A stretch of 64,000 bases of DNA from Caballeronia sp. dw_19 (GCF_018449515.1 NZ_JAAVUQ010000026.1:46646-110645); one strand, 5' to 3'; counted from the stretch's first letter, positions 39,584 to 49,047 are shown. The notes: generated from the letters alone by a model not told the origin. A program made the numbers and translations.

Positions 39584-40621
39584 ATGGAAAACATGATGAA
39601 ATATCAAATTCCCGCAACGCTGATCCCCGGGGATGGAATCGGGCCGGAAGTAGTTGCCGCCGCGGTTCATGTTCTGGATGGTTTAGGATCGCCATTTGTT
39701 TGGGATGTACAGCATGCTGGAATCGCCGGAGTAGCGCACAGTGGCGACCCGCTGCCCGATGCGACACTCGATAGCGTTCGCAAGCACAAGCTTGCCCTCA
39801 AAGGTCCGTTGACCACCCCGGTCGGCGAGGGGTTCCGTTCTTCCAACGTTCGACTTCGCGAAGAGTTTCAGCTTTTTGCCAACGTCAGGCCCGTGCGTAC
39901 CATCGTCCCCGGACGCTACGACAAGATCGACCTCGTTCTCGTGCGAGAAAACCTGGGCGGCTTCTATGTTGCACACGAGTACTATATTCCTGTCGACGAG
40001 GATCCAAAAGCAGTCGCGGTCGCGACGGGTGTTAATACGCGCGACGCGTGCGAGCGGATTGTCAGATTTGCGTTCGAATACGCATTGAAGCACAGACGAA
40101 AGAAGATCACCGTCGTACATAAGGCTAACATCCTGAAGGTACTTACCGGATTGTTCCTGGAGGCCGCTAGAGACGTGGCCCAGGAATACCAAGGTAGGGT
40201 GGAAATGAATGACATGATCGTCGACGCCTGTGCGATGCAGTTGGTGTTGAACCCGTGGCAGTTCGATATGCTCGTGTGCACCAATCTGTTTGGGGACATT
40301 CTGTCGGACCAGTTAGCGGGTCTTGTCGGCGGACTTGGCATGGCTCCTGGCGCCAACTACGGCAATGACACAGCGATATTTGAAGCTGTACATGGGTCTG
40401 CGCCGGACATCGCTGGCAAGGGTGTTGCCAATCCAATCTCGCTACTACTTGCATCGGGGTTGATGCTTGACCACGTTGGTAAAGGCGATCTCGCCGAGCG
40501 CTTGCGAACCGCAATCAACGAAACACTCCAAACGGACCATATTTGCACGCGCGATCTGAAAGGCACCGCGTCAACGAGTGAGTTCGCCGATGCAGTGGTT
40601 CGTCGGATCAGGAGCACGTAG
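39584..40621 (+). CDS. Isocitrate/isopropylmalate/tartrate-type NAD-dependent dehydrogenase
   Basis: 345 residues of the decarboxylating beta-hydroxyacid dehydrogenase family. Visible are LIPGDGIGPEVV, KGPLTTPVGEGFRSSNVRLR (substrate Ser and Arg residues), NVRPVRT, the conserved Tyr region, the VHKANIL Lys, and the metal-binding Asp residues in MIVDACAMQLV and TNLFGDILSDQ, then EAVHGSAPDIAGKG. The SSNVRLR substrate loop fits NAD-isocitrate dehydrogenase rather than LeuB. Homoisocitrate is also possible. The gene stands alone. Starts at 39584, 39593 and 39596 are all possible. Confidence 0.88.
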   Translation: MENMMKYQIPATLIPGDGIGPEVVAAAVHVLDGLGSPFVWDVQHAGIAGVAHSGDPLPDATLDSVRKHKLALKGPLTTPVGEGFRSSNVRLREEFQLFANVRPVRTIVPGRYDKIDLVLVRENLGGFYVAHEYYIPVDEDPKAVAVATGVNTRDACERIVRFAFEYALKHRRKKITVVHKANILKVLTGLFLEAARDVAQEYQGRVEMNDMIVDACAMQLVLNPWQFDMLVCTNLFGDILSDQLAGLVGGLGMAPGANYGNDTAIFEAVHGSAPDIAGKGVANPISLLLASGLMLDHVGKGDLAERLRTAINETLQTDHICTRDLKGTASTSEFADAVVRRIRST

Positions 40622-40658
40622 CCCGGTTCGACACACCGCATGGCCAATATTCTTAAGG

Positions 40659-40830
40659 GTAGATGCGGCGGTTCTGACGATGTATGCCCGGGAAACCGAA
40701 ATCTACTGCGCCCCCGCCGCCGACGATCGGGCTACGTGGGCGCCCTCGATGGTGCACATTGCGCTGGAGGGGCGAGTGCATGTGCTGAGTGCGCGCCAGG
40801 CCATCAAGCTCGGCGAATACCCGCCTTCAT
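40659..40830 (+). pseudogene. Fragment of nitrilase (carbon-nitrogen hydrolase)
   Basis: About 55 codons read MYARETEIYCAPAADDRATW, SMVHIALEGRVHVLSARQ and a GEYPPSY end. This matches the block after the catalytic Cys of aliphatic/aromatic nitrilases (YCAPT..., the MRHIALEGRCFVLSACQ type and the DYP segment). The N-terminal half with the Glu, Lys and Cys triad and the C-terminus are missing. It lies between the dehydrogenase gene and the convergent 129-residue gene and is certainly non-functional. Confidence 0.7.
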
Positions 40831-40978
40831 ATAGTCGAAGCCAGTCGCGTAGGCAATCACGATTGCGTGAAACCACGCCACGGGCGCGACCCTCTCGCCC
40901 AGAAAGCGTTCTGCTTCAACGGCTGCATGACCGCGGTCGGGACGAGGCTGAGGATGGAAGCGCTTGCCTCTTGACGTC

Positions 40979-41368
40979 TCACTGCACGAGCTCGCCGCTC
41001 CATCGATCACGGTGCGCCCAGAACGGACATTGCGTACATTTTTCGCCTTCCGGGTAGTCAATGCCTTCCTCATGCGGGCAGCCGATGATGCGATCAACGG
41101 CCACCACCGATTTGGCACCATGATGATCGATGAATCGAACGATCGCTTCGGTGATTTCGGGATCGCCTCTCGCATCGGTTGTTTCGCAAAACCACCGCTC
41201 AACCGGGTCAGCGTCAGCATCTTCGTGTGCGACGATGCCAACAGAGACCTTCGTCGCTCTCGTGTCGTCCGGCCCGTAGAAGGCAACCGTTGCCACTGGA
41301 TAGCCGCAGAAGCCCTTGCCACGTTTTTTTGCAAACTTGTCTCGGTACCACTGAGCCTTGAATGTCAT
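40979..41368 (-). CDS. Conserved hypothetical protein with Cys cluster
   Basis: 129 residues, probably soluble. A central alpha/beta part with RFIDHHGAKSVVAVDRIIG is followed by a C-terminal cluster IIGCPHEEGIDYPEG and CTQCPFWAHRDRW, in which Cys and His residues could bind zinc or iron. GGGAGGG lies just before the ATG at 41368. Longer open frames upstream have no coding character. I do not recognise the family by name. Confidence 0.65.
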   Translation of the reverse strand: MTFKAQWYRDKFAKKRGKGFCGYPVATVAFYGPDDTRATKVSVGIVAHEDADADPVERWFCETTDARGDPEITEAIVRFIDHHGAKSVVAVDRIIGCPHEEGIDYPEGEKCTQCPFWAHRDRWSGELVQ

Positions 41369-42084
41369 GATCCCTCCCTCGCATGCCTTGCCTAGTGACG
41401 TACGCGGCGTCACGGAAGTACACACAAAGCGTAGCAAGTTTCTTGCACCTTTACCGTACGCCGCTACAAGCGGGTTTGCGAAGCAATGGCTGTGGGGCTG
41501 AGCAAGGGGCGTTCGCAGCATAGACGCGAGCGCAATGGCGTGACTCACACCGGTCGAGATCGGAGGTGGTCGAGGTGCAACGGTCATTCCCGCCTTCGAG
41601 TCGGTCGTCATATCCTCGGCCGAAGGAGACACTTCGCCTTTTAGTCGTTTGTAACATACGCGCCAACTGATTTTCGCTTGCGCGGGATGGCGCCGCCATC
41701 GGCATTGCATCTCGTATGCCTCAGTTTTGGTACTCTTTCATCATGAGTGTTATTTCTCGCAGAATTCGGAAATCCAACGGAACCGCCGCAACCGTTGAGG
41801 GTTGGCCCGCCGGCGGCAGTGCCGGGGCGAACCTCTGTGAGTGGATGTAGCAATCATGTCGTCCTACAGCAAATGAAAAGACAGTTCACCAGACATGCAC
41901 GACACAGCGGCCACGCACACCCCGGCAACTTGGTTCACCCCACAGTTCGATCGGACCAGGCGCAAACGGAGCTTCGCCCAGTTCGCACTAGGCGGGTGGG
42001 TCCGCTGGTTGTTTACGAAGCCGCTTTCCGTGAAAACAGGCAGCTGCAGCGCTTGCTGCGACCGCGCGACGTGGACGGGCGTTC
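41369..42084. other. Divergent intergenic region
   Basis: About 700 bases between the 129-residue gene and the SNF2 gene. A 36-codon open frame at 41743-41853 starts at an ATG but has no clear ribosome binding site. Other frames look like antisense noise. The promoters of both flanking genes must lie here. Confidence 0.35.
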
Positions 42085-44763
42085 TTGACTGCTCCCGACA
42101 TGTTCGCGCCACACCTGACGCCCGGTGGTCACCTGCTCGCGGTGCCGGAGGATGCCGCGCCACTATTGGCGGATGAAGTACGACTGCGGCTAGGCAGTTC
42201 TTTTGCGCTCGGAGCGGGGCATGGCCTGCTGCATCTGGGAACGGCGGAAATCGGCCGCATTCTCCCACCCGCCTGGGGCTGGTGGCGTGATTTTGCCGTG
42301 CGCTACGTCACCGCCTTGTGCGCCACGCCCGAAGGCGGCGAGATCGCGGTCGTCACCCCTGCTATCAAGGATTTCGATGCCCTGATCTCCGATGCGCCGC
42401 CGATGAAGGGCGGGGAGTACCTAACGCCAGAGGTGCTGATCACGCTGTGGGGCGAGATCGATACCGCCTTGCACCAGGAACTGGCGATCACAAAAGTCTC
42501 GCTGCAGAATTTCCTGAAGTCGCGCCACCCGGCCTGGAACCTCGTCGGCCGCGTGCATTTCAACCTCGCTGAGAACCGCCAGGATCCCGAGTCACCGTTC
42601 GCCTTCCTTGCGACCTACACTTCGCGCCTGTCGGCCCATGGCAAGGCGCAGCATCAGCCACTGTCGCAAGCTCTGGCGGAATTTTCGGGGGCCAGGAGCA
42701 GGGCACAGCTCTTGTCGCTGCTGCTGCCGGTGCAGCGCGCCGTGCAAGACTGCGATTGGCTTCGTGAAATGGTGGATACGGGCGAGATATACCATCCGCT
42801 GCGCTGGACGCCGCTTGACGCCCATCGCTTTCTCACAGACCTGCCCAAACTCGAAACCGCCGGCATTGTCGTTCGCACGCCAAGCGTCTGGCGGGCGGGC
42901 CGACCTGCTCGTCCCGTTGTGAAAGCCAGCGTCGGCGCACGACCACCTTCGCTCCTAGGCAAGGATGCATTGCTCGATTTCAGCATGGAGGTGTCCCTCG
43001 ACGGTGAGCATCTCGGCGCTTCCGAGGTCAGGGATCTGCTCAAAGGCGCCGACGGCCTGCAACTCATCCGTGGTCGCTGGGTTGAGGTGGACCAAAAAAG
43101 GCTCGGTCGCCTCCTGAAGCAGTTCGAGGCCATGGAAAAGGCGGCGAAAGCCGGTCTGCCCTTCAACGAAGCCCTACGTCTTCTGGCGGGTGTTTCGCTC
43201 GACGATAGCGGCGACCCTGCTGATCGCGACTGGTCGCAGCTTGTTGCTGGGCCTTGGCTGGCCGATATCCTGCAGGAGCTGCGTCAGCCGGAAGGGTTGG
43301 CGCAGATCAGCCCGGGCGCGGAACTCAAGACGAGCCTGCGGCCCTACCAGCAGGCTGGCGTGCGGTGGTTGTATCTGCTCACCCGGCTTGGCCTGGGCGC
43401 TTGCCTGGCGGACGATATGGGCCTGGGCAAGACCATGCAGGTACTCTCGCTGCTGCTCGTGCTGAAGCGCGAAAGCGCCGAGGCGCGGCCCAGTCTGCTG
43501 GTCGCCCCCGCATCGCTGCTGGCCAACTGGGCGTCAGAGGCCGAGCGTTTCGCCCCCGGCTTGGCGCTGCTGATTGCCCATCCATCGGTCATGCCGGCGG
43601 CCGATTTGCGCGCGTTGGATGCCGCGCGCCTTGCGGACATTGATCTCGTCATCACCAGCTTTGGCTCGCTTCTTCGCCAGCCGGTACTGGAGACGATCCA
43701 ATGGCGCATTGCTATCGTTGATGAAGCGCAGGCGATCAAGAATCCGAGCGCCAAGCAAACGCGACAGGTCAAGCAGCTCCAAGCACAGTCGCGCATCGCG
43801 CTCACCGGAACCCCCGTGGAAAACCGTCTGTCCGATCTCTGGTCCATTTTCGATTTCACCCACCCCGGTTTGCTGGGCTCGGACAAAGTTTTCGCCAATT
43901 TCACCAAGCGCCTGGCAAAGGCCGAGCACTTCGGCCCGCTGCGTACGCTCGTGCGGCCCTACATCTTGCGCCGCCTCAAGACCGACAAGCGGGTGATCGA
44001 CGACCTTCCGGACAAGACTGAACTCAAGGCATGGTGCCACCTGAGCCCGAACCAGGCGGCACTTTACCAACGAGCGGTGAAGGACCTGGCCGCCGCGCTT
44101 GAGGACGCCGAAGGCATCGGTCGCAAGGGTGTGGTGCTGAGCTTTCTGATGCGTTTCAAACAGATATGCAACCATCCCTCGCAATGGCTGGGCGACGCGG
44201 CGTGGAAGGCCGAAGATAGCGGCAAGTTCGCTCGCCTGCGGCAACTAGGCGAAGTCATCGCAGCCAAGCAGGAAAAGGTACTGGTATTCACCCAGTTCCG
44301 CGAGGCCACTGAGCCGCTGGCGGCATTCCTGGGTTCAATCTTTGGTCGCGAAGGTCTGGTGCTCCATGGCGGCACCCCGGTGGCTAAGCGCCGCGAACTG
44401 GTCAAGCGATTCCAGGAAGATGAGTTGACACCCTTCTTCGTGCTCTCGCTAAAGGCGGGTGGGACGGGATTAAATCTGACCGCCGCTTCCCACGTGATCC
44501 ACTACGACCGCTGGTGGAATCCGGCCGTGGAAAATCAGGCAACTGACCGCGCGTTTCGTATCGGGCAGCAGAGGAACGTCCTGGTGCATAAATTTATCTG
44601 CCGTGGCACGATTGAGGATCGTATCGATCAGTTGATCGAAGCGAAACAGCAATTGGTGAAGGATGTGCTGGAGGGCGGTGCAGAACTCCTGCTCACCGAG
44701 ATGAGCGATCGCGAATTGCTCGATCTCGTGAAGCTCGACGTTCATGCTGCGCAAGAAAACTGA
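42085..44763 (+). CDS. SNF2-family DEAD/DEAH-box helicase
   Basis: 892 residues. A ~400-residue N-terminal domain of the type associated with bacterial SNF2 proteins is followed by the ATPase core: motif I DDMGLGKTMQ near 445, motif II DEAQAIKN near 545, motif III LTGTPVENRLSDLWSIFDF, and the C-terminal helicase lobe with motif V LKAGGTGLNLTAASHVIHYD and motif VI QATDRAFRIGQ near 825. Such proteins translocate on duplex DNA and remodel protein-DNA complexes. The start is uncertain: TTG at 42085 or ATG at 42100, neither with a strong ribosome binding site. A SWIM zinc-finger gene follows after 18 bases, forming a pair. Confidence 0.9.
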   Translation: MTAPDMFAPHLTPGGHLLAVPEDAAPLLADEVRLRLGSSFALGAGHGLLHLGTAEIGRILPPAWGWWRDFAVRYVTALCATPEGGEIAVVTPAIKDFDALISDAPPMKGGEYLTPEVLITLWGEIDTALHQELAITKVSLQNFLKSRHPAWNLVGRVHFNLAENRQDPESPFAFLATYTSRLSAHGKAQHQPLSQALAEFSGARSRAQLLSLLLPVQRAVQDCDWLREMVDTGEIYHPLRWTPLDAHRFLTDLPKLETAGIVVRTPSVWRAGRPARPVVKASVGARPPSLLGKDALLDFSMEVSLDGEHLGASEVRDLLKGADGLQLIRGRWVEVDQKRLGRLLKQFEAMEKAAKAGLPFNEALRLLAGVSLDDSGDPADRDWSQLVAGPWLADILQELRQPEGLAQISPGAELKTSLRPYQQAGVRWLYLLTRLGLGACLADDMGLGKTMQVLSLLLVLKRESAEARPSLLVAPASLLANWASEAERFAPGLALLIAHPSVMPAADLRALDAARLADIDLVITSFGSLLRQPVLETIQWRIAIVDEAQAIKNPSAKQTRQVKQLQAQSRIALTGTPVENRLSDLWSIFDFTHPGLLGSDKVFANFTKRLAKAEHFGPLRTLVRPYILRRLKTDKRVIDDLPDKTELKAWCHLSPNQAALYQRAVKDLAAALEDAEGIGRKGVVLSFLMRFKQICNHPSQWLGDAAWKAEDSGKFARLRQLGEVIAAKQEKVLVFTQFREATEPLAAFLGSIFGREGLVLHGGTPVAKRRELVKRFQEDELTPFFVLSLKAGGTGLNLTAASHVIHYDRWWNPAVENQATDRAFRIGQQRNVLVHKFICRGTIEDRIDQLIEAKQQLVKDVLEGGAELLLTEMSDRELLDLVKLDVHAAQEN

Positions 44764-44781
44764 TCGCCAAGAGGAAGCGCA

Positions 44782-45798
44782 ATGGGTTATGGGGGATGGA
44801 AGCCTTATGTCTCGGTCGCCGCACGCAAGAAAAAGGCTGAACTGGCCGCCGCCAAGGCGAAGAAGGCCGGTGCGGTCCTGTCACCAATCGCGTCGTATCG
44901 CGGCGCCATCGCCAAGACCTTTTGGGGCAAGGCCTGGTGCGACAATCTGGAACGCTACAGTGACTATGCCAACCGCCTGCCGCGCGGCCGTACCTATGTG
45001 CGCAACGGTTCGGTGATTGACCTCCAGATTACCGCAGGCGAAGTGCGAGCACAGGTAATGGGTTCGAGGCTCTACACGGTTACCATGACCGTGGCGGCGT
45101 GTCCCAAAAAGCAGTGGCAAGCAATCGGAGCCGATTGCTCGGGGTCGATCGATTCGATCGTGGAACTCTTGCAGGGCAAGCTCTCGACAGCCGTGATGGA
45201 TCGCATCTGCAAACCTGGCACCGGTCTTTTTCCGGCGCCCAAGGAAATCACGTTCAACTGCACTTGCCCGGACTGGGCGTCGATGTGCAAGCACGTTGCC
45301 GCCGTGCTCTACGGCGTCGGCGCACGGCTCGATCAACAGCCGGACTTTCTCTTTGCCTTGCGCCGGGTCGATGCCAATGATCTCATCCGTCAGGTCGGTA
45401 CCGGTCTACCTGAATCGAGAAAACGCCCAGCTACACGCAAAGTGCTCGACGACGCGTTGGTGGCCGATGTGTTCGGCATCGAGATGGCCGAAGCTTACCC
45501 ACCGGCCGAGCTTGCTGCCGGACGTAACAAGCCATCGGCAGGTAAGGTCACAGCGAAGAAGGCAGCCAAGCCGACTGTCACGACAGCCCGGAAGCCGACC
45601 ATGAGCGTGAAGACTGCGGCGGACAATCAAGCGGTAACACAGAAATTGCCAGTCAAGCCATCTGCTGGGCCACGTAAATCAACGTCTGGCAACGTCGTTG
45701 CCGGTAAAGCAAAGGTGGCAAACTTGCCCGCAACGCCGAAAGTGGCTGCAACAAGGAAGCGCGCCACTGTTCGACCGTCGAAAGCTGAGTCCCGCTGA
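44782..45798 (+). CDS. SWIM zinc-finger protein, partner of SNF2 helicase
   Basis: 338 residues. The N-terminus carries FWGKAWCDNLERYSDYANRL and a conserved RGRTYVRNGSVIDLQI block. The SWIM finger near residue 158 reads FNCTCPDWASMCKHVAAVLY, with the CxCx(n)CxH zinc ligands. The last ~100 residues are a Lys/Ala/Thr-rich basic tail resembling histone H1 or AlgP-like tails, suited to non-specific DNA binding. GAGGAA precedes the ATG, and the gene lies 18 bases behind the SNF2 gene. SWIM proteins next to SNF2 ATPases are common in bacteria. The joint function is not established and could be recombination, repair or defence. Confidence 0.88.
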   Translation: MGYGGWKPYVSVAARKKKAELAAAKAKKAGAVLSPIASYRGAIAKTFWGKAWCDNLERYSDYANRLPRGRTYVRNGSVIDLQITAGEVRAQVMGSRLYTVTMTVAACPKKQWQAIGADCSGSIDSIVELLQGKLSTAVMDRICKPGTGLFPAPKEITFNCTCPDWASMCKHVAAVLYGVGARLDQQPDFLFALRRVDANDLIRQVGTGLPESRKRPATRKVLDDALVADVFGIEMAEAYPPAELAAGRNKPSAGKVTAKKAAKPTVTTARKPTMSVKTAADNQAVTQKLPVKPSAGPRKSTSGNVVAGKAKVANLPATPKVAATRKRATVRPSKAESR

Positions 45799-45923
45799 AC
45801 CCAGATCCCATCTGAACGGTGATTGACTCTTAACGGCAGGCGAACTTGCCATGATTCACGTAATAAGACGCGTGATCCCGCCAAACGTCCAACCGGAGAT
45901 ACCAATTGCCATGTCGATTCAAA

Positions 45924-47294
45924 TCAGAGCGACACGATTTGTCGCAATAGTTCCAACGCTTTCATTTCGTCTAGGCGACCAGTACGTGCTTTGCCCGCGA
46001 GCGTCTTTATCAGCGCTTCCGCTATCGGTTCAATCCCTTGCAGGTCGTCCAAGCTGCTTGCCGAGGTAAGACGGCGCGGTTCCGTGATGACCTGCGTTAC
46101 CGGGGCTGGCGCAAACTGCTGACGGGCGGCGGAGAACGAGACATCGTTATCAACAGTTTGCCGAATAGCCGGATCGGCAGCGGACGGGACCGCTTGATCT
46201 AGTTGCCTCGTGACCACATTCGTCTCAGCGGCGACACTTGTTGGACCGCCTGTGCCATCCGCATCAGGGTGTAGGGTGAGTCGAGCACCCGCATTTTTCG
46301 CCTTCGTACCCGCAGGTTTCTTCGCCGCTATCGCTTTTGGCTCAATCGCGGGCGGCAGTTCTTGCTGAGCGGATGCATGGCGACGCGACGGGGGAACAAG
46401 CAAATCCGACACAGACTCAGGGATGTCCGTTACTGAACGCGGAACGTCCAACCAGCCAGTCGGCAAACCAAGGCGTTCGGTGAACCGATTTGCTTCGGCA
46501 TCGTTCATACGCTTCTGTCCATAGAAACGATTGGCCATGTTGGAGTCGCTAATTTCCATCACGGCACCGAGCCGAACCTTCGATCCTTTGCGGGACGTGA
46601 GCACGTGTAGGTTGGCGCGACGAATGTTTTCCAGAACTGCGATGTCGTTCAACGGCAAGGATTGCTGAGCCCCCGACTTTGGGGACGCTTTGACTTTCGC
46701 GGGCGCTGATTTCGTCGGGGTCGCCGTGGCAGGCTTCGCGGCCGTAGCGTTGCTCTTCGCGATGGTCCTTGGCGACCCGATACTGGTCTTCTTTGGCATT
46801 TCTGGTTCTCTGGGCGAGCGATCGGTGAGGGTAGAGTGGTGATTAGCCTGTGTAACAGGAGCCGGCTTCAATACTTGCTCGTACGCAATTTCCGGTTCGG
46901 CGTTCGCATGAATGAAGTCAAGTGGTGACCTCAATCGACTAATGGTCTCGGGTGTGAGAACGGGATTGGGTTGATCGAAAAACCCATCGGGTAGCCCAAG
47001 CGTGGTTTCTATATGAAAGGCTGTCTCAGGTGTGAATCTCTCGCCATCCGCCAATTCGGCCACACGCGTTAAGTTGGAGTCGAGTCCCAGTGCGATGTTT
47101 TCCGCGCCCACCGCATCTACCAACAACTTAAACGAACGTGTTTTGAAAATGGACGCCGTGTGGGCCGGGTCTCGAGGAGGTGGAGCTTTTACGTATGGCT
47201 TGTTCTGTCGGTGGGATGTCGCTTTTGCAGGTTGGCGCGATTGACGCTGGCCTGTGTCTCGAGATCCCGAGTATCGCCCGTGTGCTTGACTCAT
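45924..47294 (-). CDS. Putative DNA-binding protein with two related HTH-like domains
   Basis: 456 residues. Two segments resemble each other and phage-repressor-like helix bundles: residues ~50-120 (FKLLVDAVGAENIALGLDS, then FHIETTLGLPDGFFDQP) and ~230-300 (NIRRANLHVLTSRKGSKVRL, then NRFTERLGLPTGWLDVP). Each ends in a LGLP-(D/T)G-(F/W)-(F/L)D-(Q/V)P element. They are joined by low-complexity Lys/Ala/Pro/Thr linkers, and the C-terminus is another linker plus a short helix. Possible -10 ATTATA (complement) lies at 47336-47341. No name is known to me. It may be a nucleoid or plasmid-maintenance protein. Confidence 0.65.
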   Translation of the reverse strand: MSQAHGRYSGSRDTGQRQSRQPAKATSHRQNKPYVKAPPPRDPAHTASIFKTRSFKLLVDAVGAENIALGLDSNLTRVAELADGERFTPETAFHIETTLGLPDGFFDQPNPVLTPETISRLRSPLDFIHANAEPEIAYEQVLKPAPVTQANHHSTLTDRSPREPEMPKKTSIGSPRTIAKSNATAAKPATATPTKSAPAKVKASPKSGAQQSLPLNDIAVLENIRRANLHVLTSRKGSKVRLGAVMEISDSNMANRFYGQKRMNDAEANRFTERLGLPTGWLDVPRSVTDIPESVSDLLVPPSRRHASAQQELPPAIEPKAIAAKKPAGTKAKNAGARLTLHPDADGTGGPTSVAAETNVVTRQLDQAVPSAADPAIRQTVDNDVSFSAARQQFAPAPVTQVITEPRRLTSASSLDDLQGIEPIAEALIKTLAGKARTGRLDEMKALELLRQIVSL

Positions 47295-47759
47295 AAAGTG
47301 GGGCTCCCCGCCGTGAAATCACTATCAGTTCGCGCATTATAGGCGAGCGTGAAGCGGTGCCGCCGTTGTTGAGAGGCCGCGTGCGATCTCCCCATCAGTC
47401 AAGCGCGAGAGAGCGGTTGAGCTGACCACGCATGTCACCATATAGCGATAACCTTCAGCGAAGATTCGAACGGAGAGGATCTCTACGCTTGGACGAACTG
47501 CTCACAAGTGCCGAATGTGCCGTACAACGCGAAGTGGGGTTGGTCAAGAAGGAGCTTGAGCGTGAGAAGACGCGACTTCCGAGCTTGTGCACTCAGTTCT
47601 CAGGGGCGCATTCGGAAAGTCTAGCGACTAAGCAAAGCTCCCTGTATGAAATCGCAAAATTTATGCAAGAGCCTAATTCCTCGGCGGCTTTTCTCTCGGC
47701 AATCAGTTGGTCGTGGCGCGTGTTGCATCGGGCGTTAATTTCGGAACGGCCGCCGTTGA
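47295..47759. other. Intergenic region, one doubtful ORF
   Basis: 465 bases between divergent and convergent genes. A plus-strand open frame (47432-47839) begins with helix-like sequence (SAECAVQREVGLVKKELERE) but overlaps the 95-residue gene and has no ribosome binding site. I do not call it a gene. Confidence 0.3.
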
Positions 47760-48047
47760 TTAATGCAGAGTCCGCGCGCCGCGATTCGTGCCTGCGGCCT
47801 CGACCTGTTGAAGGATATTCGCGCGACACTCGGCTTTGATCTGGTTCGCCGCTTCCCTGACCAACGCGTTGCCGTAAAAACGCGCAACCTTCGCGTCGAT
47901 CGTGTCTTCCACGTGCTGAATGGCGGCTTCAACGCTCACCGGATCGTCCGGATCGAAGCCGGTCGTGATGACGTCCTCCTGTAGTGCCTTGAGCCCTTCG
48001 CCGGCTTCCGCGAGAACTCGGGTCAACTCATCGGACAGTTTGTTCAC
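47760..48047 (-). CDS. Small hypothetical helical protein
   Basis: 95 residues, soluble and strongly helical, beginning with GTG preceded by GAGAGGG. The middle reads DPDDPVSVEAAIQHVEDTID and NALVREAANQIKAECRANIL. It follows the RES/Xre toxin-antitoxin operon by 83 bases on the same strand and may be cotranscribed. No family recognised. The clean ribosome binding site and balanced composition support it as real. Confidence 0.55.
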   Translation of the reverse strand: MNKLSDELTRVLAEAGEGLKALQEDVITTGFDPDDPVSVEAAIQHVEDTIDAKVARFYGNALVREAANQIKAECRANILQQVEAAGTNRGARTLH

Positions 48048-48130
48048 AGAGCCCTCTCAACTTGATTGGTCGTCGACGCGCAGCGGCGTTTTGAGGAAAT
48101 GCCAACTGGGCGATCCAAGATCACGAACGT

Positions 48131-48652
48131 TTATTGCCACGACGTTTGGTTTTTCGGAAGCGCGCCCGCGGGATCAAACACCGACATTGTATCGGCCTCG
48201 TTAAATGCGCTCGGGTAGAGTACAAGGTTGGTGCCCGTTGAGGCTAGGCGTGAATTGAAAAGAACGCCTTTGGCCCCGGCACTGAGCACCAAATCGCCGA
48301 GCACCCAACTGGGCGGTTCAATCCGATTGTTAAACCACAACGCGCGCCAATCGCAATAGAAATCCTCCCAGAGCGGGTCCCATTCGCGCGCGTTAAACCC
48401 TTCACGAAAATCAACGATCGGTGCAGCGCTGATCTGATAGGTCACGAACGTACCGGGTGGCAGGAGCGTCGAGACCTGTTTGTATTCATCAATGGCCGTT
48501 TGTACATCGAGTGCGAGGTAGAGCGCCTCGATCCCGGGCCGATTGACGCGGCCACCGTGGGTAGCCGCGCCAGCGCCGCTGAGAGGTATCGAAGCCCACT
48601 TTGGCGGGTGAACACGGTAGGCGGTGATGTGGTCAAGCTGAGTGACAATCAT
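48131..48652 (-). CDS. RES-domain toxin (NAD+-degrading type)
   Basis: 173 residues. RES-domain features are the N-terminal AYRVHPPKWASIPLSGAGA block with a conserved Arg, GGRVNRPGIEALYLALD and a central ALYLALD...AIDEY segment with the acidic residue, then the VLYPSAFN end near 155. Characterised RES toxins such as MbcT consume NAD+. The start overlaps the antitoxin stop as ATGA, the usual antitoxin-first order. Confidence 0.85.
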   Translation of the reverse strand: MIVTQLDHITAYRVHPPKWASIPLSGAGAATHGGRVNRPGIEALYLALDVQTAIDEYKQVSTLLPPGTFVTYQISAAPIVDFREGFNAREWDPLWEDFYCDWRALWFNNRIEPPSWVLGDLVLSAGAKGVLFNSRLASTGTNLVLYPSAFNEADTMSVFDPAGALPKNQTSWQ

Positions 48653-49047
48653 CCTGCGGCGCCTGCTTCGAGCGACACAACATAACGGATCACATCGTCA
48701 GCCCGGCCGTCGGAAACGAGTTGTTCCGCAGTTTTATAGCCAAATACGGGCAGAGGCTCGTTTCGATACCAAAACATCGCGCGCTCAATGTCGCCCGAAA
48801 TGTCGCTCGCGGCCCGAAGGACCCGTACCGCTTCGCGCAAGAACCGTTGTACGCTCTCAGAGCCGGGCGCCCGGCTGAGCGTATTTCGGTGCACATGGGC
48901 TTGCTGGGCCAAGGTTTGCAGGTCAATTTTCAGCGCTTGCCCGAATGCCCGCGCAGACAAGGCCGGCGAGTCCGAGTCACGCAGGGATTCCATGAACTGG
49001 TCGAAGCTGGCGCGATGACCGACAGCTTGAGATAGTGACGTATCCAT
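48649..49047 (-). CDS. Xre/MbcA/ParS-type antitoxin
   Basis: 132 residues. An N-terminal helix-turn-helix-like region (LSARAFGQALKIDLQTLAQQ, then VHRNTLSRAPGSESVQRFLR) precedes the MbcA/ParS toxin-binding domain (FWYRNEPLPVFGYKTAEQLV, ending DDVIRYV). Start at 49047 with GGGATAAG upstream. The promoter has a -10 at 49079-49084 (ATTATA on the plus strand) and a palindrome between it and the start codon, fitting autoregulation. Confidence 0.85.
   Translation of the reverse strand: MDTSLSQAVGHRASFDQFMESLRDSDSPALSARAFGQALKIDLQTLAQQAHVHRNTLSRAPGSESVQRFLREAVRVLRAASDISGDIERAMFWYRNEPLPVFGYKTAEQLVSDGRADDVIRYVVSLEAGAAG

Noticed and set aside
47432..47839. 135-codon plus-strand frame
   Set aside because: It overlaps the better-supported 95-residue gene on the other strand, has no ribosome binding site and matches no family I know.
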